Shown here: in pieces, positions 41,140 through 49,936 of the stretch | Layout of the letters: every line of letters starts with the position of its first letter | Numbering within the stretch: position 1 is the first letter of the stretch | Assembly (NCBI RefSeq): GCF_001653565.1 | Contig: NZ_LYPB01000076.1 | Span: forward strand, 111,628-175,627 | DNA from: Paenibacillus oryzisoli | GTDB lineage: Bacteria; Bacillota; Bacilli; Paenibacillales; NBRC-103111 | Direction: 5' to 3' | DNA length: 64,000 nt | The notes under the pieces: generated by a model | Told to the model about the DNA's origin: nothing | The model's input: the letters and a program-made list of their open reading frames with translations, nothing else | Databases searched by the model: none | Translations under genes and position numbers: made by a program

Positions 41140-42123
41140 ATGACAAATAACAATCAAGCCGTACATTCAGATAAAGCGACGTTTGCAGGGGGATGTTTCT
41201 GGTGCATGGTGACACCATTTGAGTCCCTGCCTGGCATTATTTCTGTGGTATCCGGTTATATTGGCGGGCACACAAGCAATCCGACGTATGAAGAAGTTTG
41301 CTCCGAGACGACGGGCCATGCAGAGGCTGTGCAAATTACATTTGACCCTGAACTGTATCCGTACGAGAAACTGCTGGAAACATACTGGCGCCAGATTGAT
41401 CCAACCGATGCAGGTGGACAATTTCATGATCGCGGATCTTCCTATCGTACGTCGATTTTTGCCCATAGCGATGAGCAGTTAGCCAAAGCGGAAGCATCCA
41501 AACAAGCGCTGCAGGATAGCGGCCGATTCGACCGTCCAATCGTTACCGAAATCGTGCGCATAGATGCTGAAGCCTTTTATCCAGGCGAAGACTACCATCA
41601 GGACTATCATCACAAAAATCCACTTCGCTATAAAGCATACCGCAAAGGTTCAGGGCGCGATGCGTATATATCACAATATTGGAATACGGCCAAGGATAAA
41701 GAAGAGCGTAAGAAAAAGCTCACGCCAATCCAGTATGAGGTGACACAAAATAACGCGACAGAACGACCTTTCCAGAATGAATTTCACGACCACAAAGAGG
41801 AAGGTCTCTATGTCGATATCGTTTCTGGAGAGCCGTTGTTCACATCCATCGATAAATTCGATTCTGGCTGCGGTTGGCCGAGTTTCACTAAGCCATTATT
41901 CGAAGGACATGTGAAAGAAGTAAGTGATACGAGTCATTTCATGATACGGACAGAGGTTCGCAGTACTGAGGCGGATTCGCATTTGGGTCACGTTTTCAAT
42001 GATGGTCCGGGTCCCAATGGTCTTCGTTACTGCATCAATTCGGCTTCGTTGCGATTCATTCCACTGGCTGACTTGGAGAAGGAAGGCTACGGGGCATACC
42101 TGCGATTCTTCGAGCAGAAGTAA
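41140..42123 (+). CDS. msrAB: Fused methionine sulfoxide reductase MsrA-MsrB
   Basis: This 327-aa bifunctional repair enzyme has an N-terminal MsrA domain with catalytic Cys19 in 'GGCFWC' and 'GYIGGHTSNPTYEEV', reducing Met-S-sulfoxide. The C-terminal MsrB domain (from about residue 195) has 'EFHDHKEEGLYVD', 'GCGWPSF' and the catalytic 'RYCIN', reducing Met-R-sulfoxide. MsrB lacks the usual pair of zinc CxxC motifs as far as I can see. ATG 41140 follows AGAGGTG by nine bases. Free-standing between ppaC and the T-box leader. Confidence 0.95.
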   Translation: MTNNNQAVHSDKATFAGGCFWCMVTPFESLPGIISVVSGYIGGHTSNPTYEEVCSETTGHAEAVQITFDPELYPYEKLLETYWRQIDPTDAGGQFHDRGSSYRTSIFAHSDEQLAKAEASKQALQDSGRFDRPIVTEIVRIDAEAFYPGEDYHQDYHHKNPLRYKAYRKGSGRDAYISQYWNTAKDKEERKKKLTPIQYEVTQNNATERPFQNEFHDHKEEGLYVDIVSGEPLFTSIDKFDSGCGWPSFTKPLFEGHVKEVSDTSHFMIRTEVRSTEADSHLGHVFNDGPGPNGLRYCINSASLRFIPLADLEKEGYGAYLRFFEQK

Positions 42124-42179
42124 GGCAATACAGGTAAGTAGGAGAGAATGATTATAGTTATTTTATCCTCGGATGCCCC

Positions 42180-42209
42180 TTGACGTTAACCTGCTTCAGT
42201 GGGTATTAT
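42180..42209 (+). promoter_or_regulatory. Promoter of the threonyl-tRNA synthetase leader
   Basis: TTGACG (42180-42185) and TATTAT (42204-42209), 18-base spacer; predicted start near 42216, giving a leader of about 310 nucleotides. Confidence 0.7.
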
Positions 42210-42215
42210 GAGTTC

Positions 42216-42490
42216 CATAATCACATATGAAGTTATGATCAAAGACATGATTTTCTTCACGAACTGCCCAGAGAGAGAAGTATTAGCTGAAATCTTCTCC
42301 TGTTACCGGTTGGAAATTACCCCTTTGTAGCTGTGACGCTGAACCCACTGTATGGGTATACATGGAAGTAAGTGGCACCGATTTATCCCCGATATCGGAT
42401 ACTAATAAGGACTTGCACGTTGGAGTCGAATTAGGGTGGAACCACGAGCTGAACGCACTCGTCCCTTTCTGGGTGAGATGCGTTTTTTTG
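42216..42490 (+). ncRNA. T-box leader (threonine-responsive)
   Basis: The near-invariant T-box core AGGGTGGAACCACG is at 42433-42446, followed by the terminator CGCACTCGTCCC/GGGTGAGATGCG and seven T (about 42453-42487). The upstream stem I region contains the AGAGAG-type bulge at about 42271. A plausible threonine specifier ACC lies in GCTGAACCCACTG (42343-42345); another ACC at 42304-42306 is an alternative. Uncharged tRNA-Thr would stabilise the antiterminator and allow synthesis of the downstream ThrRS. Confidence 0.92.
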
Positions 42491-42525
42491 CGTTCACAAC
42501 TACATGGAAAGGGAGGTAATCAGAG

Positions 42526-44439
42526 ATGGATATTGCAGTAATTTTGCCAGATGGAAGTAGTAGGAGGTATGTCCAAGGAACGACGATTGAACAAGTTGCC
42601 CAATCGATTAGCGCGGGGCTAAGGAAACAAGCGATCGCGGGTGTAATGAATGGCCAATTGGTCGAATTACAAGGGCAGATTGAAGCGGATAGTCAAGTGA
42701 AGATCGTCATATTGGAAAGTGAAGAAGGATTAGAGGTGTATCGACACACCACTGCCCATGTCCTAGCTCAAGCACTTAAGCGTATATATGGCAATCAGGC
42801 AATCAAACTTGGTATTGGACCTGTTATCGAAGATGGTTTCTATTACGATATTGAGATTGAGAAACCATTATCAAGTGACGATCTCAGAGCGATAGAAGAT
42901 GTGATGAGTCAAATCATTCAGGAGAACATTCCGATTGTTCGACGAATCGTTTCCCGAGAGGATGCCTTGGACATTTTTGCGAGTTTAAATGAGTCTTATA
43001 AAGTTGAACTTATTCGAAATTTGCCCGCAGATGTGTTGATTTCGATCTATGATCAAGGTGAATTCTTCGACTTGTGCCGTGGACCTCACCTCCCTTCAAC
43101 AGGAGGGATCAAAGCATTCAGACTGCTCCATGTAGCAGGGGCGTATTGGCGGGGTGATGCTAAGAATCCCATGCTGCAGCGAATTTACGGTACGGCGTTT
43201 CTGAAGAAAGCGCAGCTTGAAGACCATCTGTACAGGCTCGAAGAAGCGAAGAAACGCGACCATCGTAAACTCGGGAAAGAGCTTGAACTTTTTATGTTCT
43301 CAGAGGAAGCGCCTGGTATGCCTTTCTATTTGCCGAAGGGGATGATCCTGCGCAATGAGCTGGAGAACTTCGCTCGCGAACTGCAGCGCCTTAGAGAATA
43401 TGACGAAGTGCGTACACCGCTGATGATGAATAATCGCATTTGGGAAGAGTCAGGGCACTGGGATCATTATAAGGACAATATGTACTTCACGCAGGTAGAC
43501 GAGACGAAATTCGCGCTGAAACCGATGAATTGCCCAGGTCACATGCTGATTTATAAAAATAGCTTGCATTCTTACAGGGAATTGCCGATTCGCCTTGCAG
43601 AATTTGGTCAGGTTCATCGCCATGAATTTTCGGGAGCCTTGAATGGGATAATGCGTGTCCGTACGTTCTGTCAGGATGATGCTCATCTATTCGTTTTGCC
43701 AGAACAAATTCAAGATGAAATCGGACGTGTCATTGAGCTGATCTCGCATGTCTATCACGTATTTGGTTTCGACTATCGGATTGAGCTTTCGACAAGACCG
43801 AGTGATTATATGGGTTCAAGTGAGCTCTGGGATCAAGCGGAGCAAGCGTTGCAGCATGTTTTGGATAGGAGAGGGATCTCGTACCGCATTAATGAGGGAG
43901 ATGGTGCTTTCTATGGGCCCAAAATTGATTTTCACATCTTAGATGCCTTAAAGCGGAGTTGGCAATGCGGAACGATCCAGTTGGATTTCCAAATGCCTGA
44001 GAAATTCGATTTAACTTATGTTGGAGATGACAGTCTCAAGCATCGGCCAGTCGTGATTCATCGGGCTGTATATGGCTCGATTGATCGCTTTATCGGGATA
44101 TTAACTGAGCATTATGCGGGAGCATTTCCGATATGGCTGGCACCGACTCAAGTGAAACTGCTGCCTGTTTCCGAGCATTATTTGGATTATGCGTTTCAAG
44201 TGAAAAAAGCACTTGAAGAAGCGGGAATTCGTGTGGAGTTGGATGCGCGGTCAGAGAAACTAGGGTATAAGATTCGCGAAGCACAGCTAGATAAAGTGCC
44301 ATACATGTTCATCCTAGGTGAAAAAGAACAAATCTCCGGCGGTGTCTCCGTCCGAAAACGGGGAGAGGGTGATCTTGGAATGAGATCGTTGCCGGAGATA
44401 GTAGAGCAAATTGTTGGAGAAATTGCTTCAAAGCAATAA
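42526..44439 (+). CDS. thrS: Threonyl-tRNA synthetase, T-box controlled
   Basis: This 637-aa class II synthetase has a TGS domain (about residues 1-62), the editing domain with 'HTTAHVLAQAL' and 'FFDLCRGPHLPSTG', and the catalytic core with zinc-binding 'MNCPGHMLIY' and motif 2 'HRHEFSGALNGIMRVR'. Motif 3 'RPVVIHRAVYGSIDRF' and the C-terminal anticodon-binding domain follow. It is full length. 'EFSGALNG' and 'RTFCQDDAHLF' differ slightly from the usual EPSGALHG and RGFTQDDAHIF, so it may be a ThrZ-like second isozyme. GGGAGG precedes the ATG. Confidence 0.96.
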   Translation: MDIAVILPDGSSRRYVQGTTIEQVAQSISAGLRKQAIAGVMNGQLVELQGQIEADSQVKIVILESEEGLEVYRHTTAHVLAQALKRIYGNQAIKLGIGPVIEDGFYYDIEIEKPLSSDDLRAIEDVMSQIIQENIPIVRRIVSREDALDIFASLNESYKVELIRNLPADVLISIYDQGEFFDLCRGPHLPSTGGIKAFRLLHVAGAYWRGDAKNPMLQRIYGTAFLKKAQLEDHLYRLEEAKKRDHRKLGKELELFMFSEEAPGMPFYLPKGMILRNELENFARELQRLREYDEVRTPLMMNNRIWEESGHWDHYKDNMYFTQVDETKFALKPMNCPGHMLIYKNSLHSYRELPIRLAEFGQVHRHEFSGALNGIMRVRTFCQDDAHLFVLPEQIQDEIGRVIELISHVYHVFGFDYRIELSTRPSDYMGSSELWDQAEQALQHVLDRRGISYRINEGDGAFYGPKIDFHILDALKRSWQCGTIQLDFQMPEKFDLTYVGDDSLKHRPVVIHRAVYGSIDRFIGILTEHYAGAFPIWLAPTQVKLLPVSEHYLDYAFQVKKALEEAGIRVELDARSEKLGYKIREAQLDKVPYMFILGEKEQISGGVSVRKRGEGDLGMRSLPEIVEQIVGEIASKQ

Positions 44440-44444
44440 CAGGA

Positions 44445-45335
44445 TTATTGGTCATACCACGGATTCAAATGTATTAGAACCTCATCTACGTCACTGTGGT
44501 GATCCATAATGGATTTCTTGATGGCACGTGAGATGTCATGACCTTGTTGAATGGTAATTTCGCCAGGTACTGATATTCGCGCATCTACCAAAATGTAATG
44601 GCCGTGCTCTCTTGCTCGTACACGATCAATACGTTTCACGCCTGGAACCGCTTCGATCAACGCCGTATATTGCGAAAGCATGTGTTGATCGACGGTTTTT
44701 TCCATGAGGATATCGAAAGACTCTTTGGCCATTTCGATGCCTAGCTTCAGAACTAAGAGGGAGACAATAACACCTGCCGCTGCATCGCCATAGGCTAACC
44801 AGTGAATGTCATAAGCTTTACCGATGAAAGCCAAACCAATCCCGATTACAGCTGCAAGCGAAGCATACACGTCGGCTATATGATCGTGAGCTGTTGCGAT
44901 TAAGCTCTTGCTGTTCGTACTGCGTCCGATCCGCATGGTGTATACATAAAGTAGATATTTCCAGACCACAGAAACAGCCGATGCAATCAAAGCGATTAAG
45001 CTTGGCGCACTCGGTTCATGGAACAATGCCGCAACCGCATGGTACCCGATATATAACGCAGCTGTTACAAGAACAAAAGCAACGAACCCGGAGCCAAGTA
45101 CCTCCGCTTTGCCGTGACCGTAAGGATGATCTTCATCCGCGGGGAGTTTGGAAATGCGCATAGCGCTAAGTGCTGCAACGGTTGCAATAATGTCTCCCGC
45201 ATTATGAACACCATCTGCGAGCAGAACTTCGCTGTGGAAAATGAGGCCGATAATAATTTTGATAATCGTTAATAAAATGTTACTGATGAGGGAGAGCCAG
45301 ATGGCCCAAACGGATGACTTGTTGTTGATGTGCAT
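44445..45335 (-). CDS. Cation diffusion facilitator (CDF) metal exporter
   Basis: This 296-aa protein has six transmembrane helices and the CDF metal site 'LLADGVHNAGDII' (HxxxD form, about residues 39-51), 'DEDHPYGHGKAEVLG', and in TM5 'HIADVYASLAAVIG'. The cytoplasmic C-terminal domain ends in 'LIHLNPW'. It exports zinc, cobalt, manganese or iron; the H-D/H-D layout does not settle the metal. AGGAGG precedes the ATG by about eight bases. A terminator in its 5' leader suggests attenuation. Confidence 0.92.
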   Translation of the reverse strand: MHINNKSSVWAIWLSLISNILLTIIKIIIGLIFHSEVLLADGVHNAGDIIATVAALSAMRISKLPADEDHPYGHGKAEVLGSGFVAFVLVTAALYIGYHAVAALFHEPSAPSLIALIASAVSVVWKYLLYVYTMRIGRSTNSKSLIATAHDHIADVYASLAAVIGIGLAFIGKAYDIHWLAYGDAAAGVIVSLLVLKLGIEMAKESFDILMEKTVDQHMLSQYTALIEAVPGVKRIDRVRAREHGHYILVDARISVPGEITIQQGHDISRAIKKSIMDHHSDVDEVLIHLNPWYDQ

Positions 45336-45370
45336 GAATGATGACCTCCTACAGAAGTGTTTCCCGAAGG

Positions 45371-45401
45371 AAAAAAAATCCCTCGACCTAAGGTCGGGGG
45401 A
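45371..45401 (-). promoter_or_regulatory. Intrinsic terminator inside the CDF gene leader
   Basis: On the minus strand CCCCCGACC-TTA-GGTCGAGGG is followed by eight T (45378-45371), 36 bases before the CDF start codon. The next gene upstream is on the opposite strand, so the only transcript it can stop is the CDF mRNA itself. I see no known metal riboswitch in the short AT-rich stretch before it. Confidence 0.65.
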
Positions 45402-45543
45402 TTGGGCTGTTTTTATAGAAAACTACTAAACTATCAAAATTAGTCATATTCAACACTTCACTTTTCACAAATATCTTTGTATAATACCACACATAATGAG
45501 AAATAACAAACCTCCAAATGTCATGGAAAGGAAGTCGAGCAGC

Positions 45544-45807
45544 ATGCGCGTGCATGAATTTAAGGTTACGAAGGATCTAGAGCGAAGCGACTTATCTGGT
45601 ATTTCTGTGAAATCATCTCATTTCATATCCGATATCACGCTCGACTTTCAGTGGGATGATCAGCACCACAAAGTTGATGTGAAAAGTGTATTAGGCATGC
45701 TGATAGTTCCCATCAAGGCAGGCACAACATTGCGTTTGCTCACGAGAGGGAAGGATGAGGAAGAGGCTATGCATTTTATGTTTGATTTATTCCGAATCTT
45801 TTGTTAG
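45544..45807 (+). CDS. HPr-like protein lacking the phosphorylatable histidine
   Basis: This 87-aa protein has the length and beta-alpha order of HPr/Crh. The N-terminus 'HEFKVTKDL' lines up with B. subtilis HPr 'KTFKVTADS' without gaps, which puts Ser15 where HPr has catalytic His15; the HARP motif is absent. After a small insertion, 'VDVKSVLGML' matches the HPr 'VNLKSIMGVM', so the HprK-target serine (Ser48 here) appears kept. Crh likewise lacks His15. It may be a regulatory HPr homolog without PTS function; this is inference. ATG 45544 is favoured by alignment to HPr; AAGGAAG is about 11 bases upstream. Confidence 0.75.
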   Translation: MRVHEFKVTKDLERSDLSGISVKSSHFISDITLDFQWDDQHHKVDVKSVLGMLIVPIKAGTTLRLLTRGKDEEEAMHFMFDLFRIFC

Positions 45808-45955
45808 CCGTAAATTCGTATGCGCTTTCAACAAGCAGAATCGAACAGAGATGGGACAGGATTGGATAGCGCAATGACACGATAAAAGAGGTAAAATAGC
45901 AGATATAATAAGCGTGGAGACACGCTAATACAGGCTGTTGGAGGTCATTTTATCG

Positions 45956-46993
45956 ATGAGTAGCTATCGAGTGGTTGTTGTAGGGTGCGGCGGTATGTCC
46001 AATATGTGGATAGAAAATGTGAAGCAAAGACATGAGTGCGAAATCGTAGCACTAGTTGATATTAAGGCGGAATTCGCGCAAGCAATGGCTGAGCGTCATG
46101 GGCTGGCTTGTGGCGTATATACAGATGTAGAGGCAGCCATTCGTGAGAATGAGGCTAATCTGGTACTAGATATTACAATACCTGCGAGTCACTTCCAAGT
46201 CGGAACTACAGCGCTTCGGCATGGCTGCGATGTGCTCGGCGAGAAGCCGATGGCAGCTACGATGGATGAGGCTAGGGAGCTTATTCAGAGGGCAGATGAA
46301 GCAGGGAAATCACTAGCTGTTATGCAAAATCGGCGATATGACGCGAATATCCGCGCCTTACGGGACTTGATCCAATCGGGAACGATTGGTCGAGTCGGAT
46401 ATGTCGGCGCGGACTTCTTCCTGGGTCCGCATTTTGGGGGCTTTCGCGAAGCGATGGAAAGCCCGCTCATTCTAGATATGGCGATCCATACGTTCGATCA
46501 GGCTCGTTTTATTACCGGGGCAGACCCCGTGTCGGTGTACTGCCAGGAGTGGAACCCGCCCGGCTCCTGGTATGCCGGGAATGCCTCTGCGATCTGCATC
46601 TATGAGATGTCAGACGGCTCTGTGTTCTGCTACCGCGGTTCCTGGTGCGCGGAAGGTGCGCCGACCTCATGGGAGGCTGCTTGGCGCGTGACGGGCGAGC
46701 AGGGCACTGCTCTGTGGGACGGCGCGGGTGCGCCGTACGCGGAGGTTGTCGCTGCTGGCGCTGATCAGAGCGGCAAGTTTCTTCGTGAGTTCACGCGCGT
46801 GGACGCGGAAGTGAACTGGTCTGGCCGCAGCGGCCATGCCGGCTGCTTGGACGAGATGTTCGCGGCGCTGGCCGAAGGCCGGCGCGCGGAGACCGACTGC
46901 CGCGACAATATCAAGAGCATGGCGATGGTATTGGGCGCACTGGACAGCGCGAAGCTAGGCCAGAAGGTCGATCTTCGCTCGTACTGGAGTTAA
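45956..46993 (+). CDS. Gfo/Idh/MocA-family oxidoreductase
   Basis: This 345-aa NAD(P)-dependent sugar-type dehydrogenase has an N-terminal Rossmann motif 'VVVVGCGGMSNMW' (about 6-18), 'GEKPMA' with the conserved Lys, and a C-terminal beta-sheet domain with 'ILDMAIHTFDQARF', which holds the usual catalytic His. The substrate is unknown. GGAGGT lies nine bases before ATG 45956. The C-terminal part (about 46450-46990) is clearly more GC-rich than the N-terminal part. A strong terminator follows. Confidence 0.92.
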   Translation: MSSYRVVVVGCGGMSNMWIENVKQRHECEIVALVDIKAEFAQAMAERHGLACGVYTDVEAAIRENEANLVLDITIPASHFQVGTTALRHGCDVLGEKPMAATMDEARELIQRADEAGKSLAVMQNRRYDANIRALRDLIQSGTIGRVGYVGADFFLGPHFGGFREAMESPLILDMAIHTFDQARFITGADPVSVYCQEWNPPGSWYAGNASAICIYEMSDGSVFCYRGSWCAEGAPTSWEAAWRVTGEQGTALWDGAGAPYAEVVAAGADQSGKFLREFTRVDAEVNWSGRSGHAGCLDEMFAALAEGRRAETDCRDNIKSMAMVLGALDSAKLGQKVDLRSYWS

Positions 46994-47011
46994 GCAGCCT
47001 AACTGCATGAT

Positions 47012-47055
47012 AAAAAGCCAACAATTCACACTTTGTGCGGAATTGTTGGCTTTTT
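47012..47055. terminator. Bidirectional terminator after the oxidoreductase gene
   Basis: AAAAAGCCAACAATT and its perfect complement enclose CACACTTTGTGCGG; T5 on both strands. Confidence 0.92.
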
Positions 47056-47120
47056 CTGTGTGCAGCAGGTACTTCAATTTCCATTTCACCCGTTCTACCT
47101 GATCTGACTAAATGTAAAAA

Positions 47121-47300
47121 ATACAGCTAATTTCACTCCATCCTTCCGGAAAAACACTTTAGATGTATTTCCTACAGCTAATTATGCCAATTTCGACGTT
47201 ATTGGAGAAATCGAGGCTAATTAGCTGCATGAAATCCAGTTATTTGTTATTTCCGCAAGATATGCGTGAAATTAGCTGTATGAAATCCAGTTATTCGTTA
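47121..47300. repeat. Intergenic repeat cluster built on TACAGCTAATT
   Basis: Two copies point one way (ATACAGCTAATTTCA at 47121-47135, TACAGCTAATTA at 47173-47184) and two the other (AATTAGCTGCA at 47219-47229, TGAAATTAGCTGTAT at 47267-47281). The outermost pair forms a perfect 15-bp inverted repeat. The two reverse copies are also part of a 29-base direct repeat, TTAGCTGnATGAAATCCAG and onward (47221-47249 and 47272-47300, two differences). No gene is present between 47056 and 47348. Confidence 0.8.
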
Positions 47301-47348
47301 CGACGGGCAGTTGGTAGCAGCCCTCTATGACTTGCAGCGAATCCCCGA

Positions 47349-48248
47349 TTAATGGATATCTTTCTTCTTAAACCGTCCGCCTTTAACATCATGGATATTC
47401 CCGATGGCTAGGAAAGCTTTGGGATCCAAGTCGTCGACAATGGATTTGAGTTTCGCTTCTTCGAGTCGAGTAATGACGCTGAAGATGACCTTTTTATCAT
47501 CACCAGTAAAGGCGCCTTCACCATTGAGATACGTAACTCCCCGACCAAGTCGATTCGTAATCGAATCCCCAATTTTGACATACTCATCGCTGATAATCCA
47601 AACGGACTTGGACTGATCAAGACCTTCAATCGTGATATCAATCATTTTATAAGCAATGAAATAGGCAATCAGAGAATACATCGCACGATCCCAACCGAAG
47701 ACAAAGCCTGCGCTGGCAAGAATGAACAAGTTGAAGAACATGACGATTTCGCCTACCGAGAAGGCAGTCTTTTTACTAAACAAAATAGCTACAATTTCCG
47801 TGCCGTCTAGCGATCCACCTGATCGAATAACGAGCCCGACGCCAATCCCAAGGATAATTCCGCCGAATACAGCAGCTAACAAAGGATCCATGGTGATGGC
47901 TTTAACTGGGTGAAGTAAAGATGTGCCAATCGACATGATAATAACAGAGAAGGTAGTTGATATAGCAAAGGTTTTGCCGATTTGCTTATATCCGAGTAAG
48001 ACGAAAGGCAAGTTGAGCAGAACGAGAAATATACCGAGAGGGAAGCCAGATAAATGAGATGCAATAATGGAAATCCCTACGATACCACCATCAATAATAT
48101 GATTTGGAACTAAGAAAATTTCTAATCCAATGGATACGAGAGCGGCACCAATGATCATAAAAAAGATTCTGCGTGCAAATTTCAATCGTGTTATTTTTTG
48201 ATGTTGGGCATGAGCATGTGCTTGAGCTTGAGCTTGTGAATTAGCCAT
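47349..48248 (-). CDS. YitT-family membrane protein with DUF2179 domain
   Basis: This 299-aa protein has five to six transmembrane helices with the YitT signature 'VSIGLEIFLVPNHIIDGGIVGISI' area (about 38-61) and 'GGSLDGTEIVA'. A cytoplasmic C-terminal DUF2179 domain follows (about 215-290, 'KKVIFSVITRLEEAKLKSIV'). The function of the family is unknown. The first 20 residues are a repetitive Ala-Gln-His run, a low-complexity extension unusual for the family. The ATG at 48248 has a GGGGAAA-type site. Confidence 0.9.
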   Translation of the reverse strand: MANSQAQAQAHAHAQHQKITRLKFARRIFFMIIGAALVSIGLEIFLVPNHIIDGGIVGISIIASHLSGFPLGIFLVLLNLPFVLLGYKQIGKTFAISTTFSVIIMSIGTSLLHPVKAITMDPLLAAVFGGIILGIGVGLVIRSGGSLDGTEIVAILFSKKTAFSVGEIVMFFNLFILASAGFVFGWDRAMYSLIAYFIAYKMIDITIEGLDQSKSVWIISDEYVKIGDSITNRLGRGVTYLNGEGAFTGDDKKVIFSVITRLEEAKLKSIVDDLDPKAFLAIGNIHDVKGGRFKKKDIH

Positions 48249-48287
48249 GAAAGTTTCCCCTTTTCCTCAATCATTCAATTTCGTTAC

Positions 48288-48650
48288 TTATGAGTAAGAA
48301 GGAATGAGGCCTGTATAACGTGAGGTGAATTTGAGGAAAGCAAGAAGAATAACTTTCAGCTTTTTCCAGATTACATGTGCCAAGAAAACGATGAATACAA
48401 CAAAAACAGTTATTTCATAATGCTTGTGAAACTGATCATGCAATTGAATTTTATTTTCGTAAACATGGATGAATTCCTTATTAGGCTGTTGCTGTTGACT
48501 AGTCAAGACCTGCGTGGTGTTGGCTGAAATGAGAACATCGGTATCGGCTGAAGCATGATAAGATATTGGAGGCGTTAATGGGAAGACGAAAAGTCCGAGA
48601 ATCAGCCAGACCATGATTGTCCAACAGCATCTGCGTGTTAAAGGGTTCAC
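48288..48650 (-). CDS. Hypothetical exported or membrane protein, about 120 aa
   Basis: An N-terminal hydrophobic segment ('IMVWLILGLFVFPLTPPI') is followed by a polar Gln-rich stretch, a second membrane helix ('ITVFVVFIVFLAHVIW') and a basic tail, so the topology is probably two helices with a short outside loop. The longest frame starts at 48680, but GGGGGGG lies over that region; GTG 48650, seven bases after it, or ATG 48656 fits better. No family recognised. Confidence 0.6.
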   Translation of the reverse strand: MNPLTRRCCWTIMVWLILGLFVFPLTPPISYHASADTDVLISANTTQVLTSQQQQPNKEFIHVYENKIQLHDQFHKHYEITVFVVFIVFLAHVIWKKLKVILLAFLKFTSRYTGLIPSYS

Positions 48651-48829
48651 GTACATCCCCCCCAGACAATATGAATCCAAATTTGCTTGAATTGTAGCAT
48701 TTCATTTTCATGGAGTCAAACATAGCTCGATTATAATTTGATTGTCACGATTTCTTGGTGTGAAATTGGACCATTTTATGCCAATTGTGCATACAATATT
48801 AGGATGAACCTAGCAGGAGAGGTGTAAGT

Positions 48830-49879
48830 GTGAGTAATGTAATCGGCATTCTCCTAGACCGGAAAACCTATCTCGGCATCCTTCGCAAGCAAACTGGATA
48901 TGAGCATATCGACTACTACAATCAAGCTGCAGTAGAGCTTGGTATGACACCATTTTACATGTGTTTAAAACATATGACTATGAAATCAGCCCTGGGCTTG
49001 AGTTATGAGAATAATAAGTATACGCTGAAGCGCCTGCCAATTCCTAAAGTTATTCATAACCGAGCGATGACACTTTCGGCGGTATCACTTAAGAAATTAA
49101 AGGATATTGCCAAGATCAGCCAAGTTTTCAATGGTCAAAATAGACATGATAAGCTTCTCATTCATCGCATGTTGCGAGCGAGCGCGAATAGCTCTGCCTT
49201 TCTTCCTCCAGCTATGCGCTATACATCTGATAATCTTGGAAAAGCTATGAATCGCTATGAGTCCTTTTTCGTAAAACCTACGAATAGTTCTGTTGGGAAA
49301 GGTGTACTTAAGGTATCCGTGATCGGAAATCTACTATGGCAGGTGTGGTGGGGAAAACAACCACCTAGGCAGTTAGATGAACAACAAGCCATTGCTTTTA
49401 TAGATGAGAAAGTTAACGGGCAATCCTATCTGATTCAAAAAACGATACCGCTCGCGATGTATAAAGGACGCCCTTATGATTTACGTGTATCCGTACAGCG
49501 TGGTGCTAAGGGATTATGGGGGGTTACAGGAATTGCCGGGAAAGTTGCTGCGAATGGTCGACATGTCACCAATTTGGCAAGGGGCGGCGAAGCTGTCATT
49601 TGTGAGAAGCTGTTTTATAGCAATGGCTTTGATCCGTTAGTAAAAAGAGCACAAGTGGAAGAAGCGGCTTTACAGATCGCCGAAAGCCTAGGTCAACAAA
49701 TTCCCTCTCTATCAGATGTAGGGATGGATATCGGGATTGATCATCACGGTGAGATTTGGTTAATTGAAGTGAATGGCCGAGATCAGCGATATCAATACAA
49801 GCATTTGAAATTGAATAAGACTTTCTATCGTACGTATGAAACACCGATGCTTTATGCCAAATACTTATTAAGCAAATGA
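48830..49879 (+). CDS. YheC/YheD family spore-coat-associated ATP-grasp protein
   Basis: This 349-aa protein has 'VIGILLDRKTY' at the start, 'IPKVIHNRAM' and the ATP-grasp nucleotide site 'FFVKPTNSSVGKGVLKVS' (about residues 143-160). Later come 'DLRVSVQRGAKGLWGVTGI' and 'IWLIEVNGRDQR' with the metal-binding Glu and Asn. The YheCD group is found in endospore formers and associated with the spore coat; its ligase reaction is not known. The start is GTG 48830, with AGGAGAGG at about eight bases. Confidence 0.92.
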   Translation: MSNVIGILLDRKTYLGILRKQTGYEHIDYYNQAAVELGMTPFYMCLKHMTMKSALGLSYENNKYTLKRLPIPKVIHNRAMTLSAVSLKKLKDIAKISQVFNGQNRHDKLLIHRMLRASANSSAFLPPAMRYTSDNLGKAMNRYESFFVKPTNSSVGKGVLKVSVIGNLLWQVWWGKQPPRQLDEQQAIAFIDEKVNGQSYLIQKTIPLAMYKGRPYDLRVSVQRGAKGLWGVTGIAGKVAANGRHVTNLARGGEAVICEKLFYSNGFDPLVKRAQVEEAALQIAESLGQQIPSLSDVGMDIGIDHHGEIWLIEVNGRDQRYQYKHLKLNKTFYRTYETPMLYAKYLLSK

Positions 49880-49936
49880 GTTCAATTAAACGCAAAATCA
49901 TATAGTAAACCTACGTGGAAAAGGTGGAGTGGGGAT

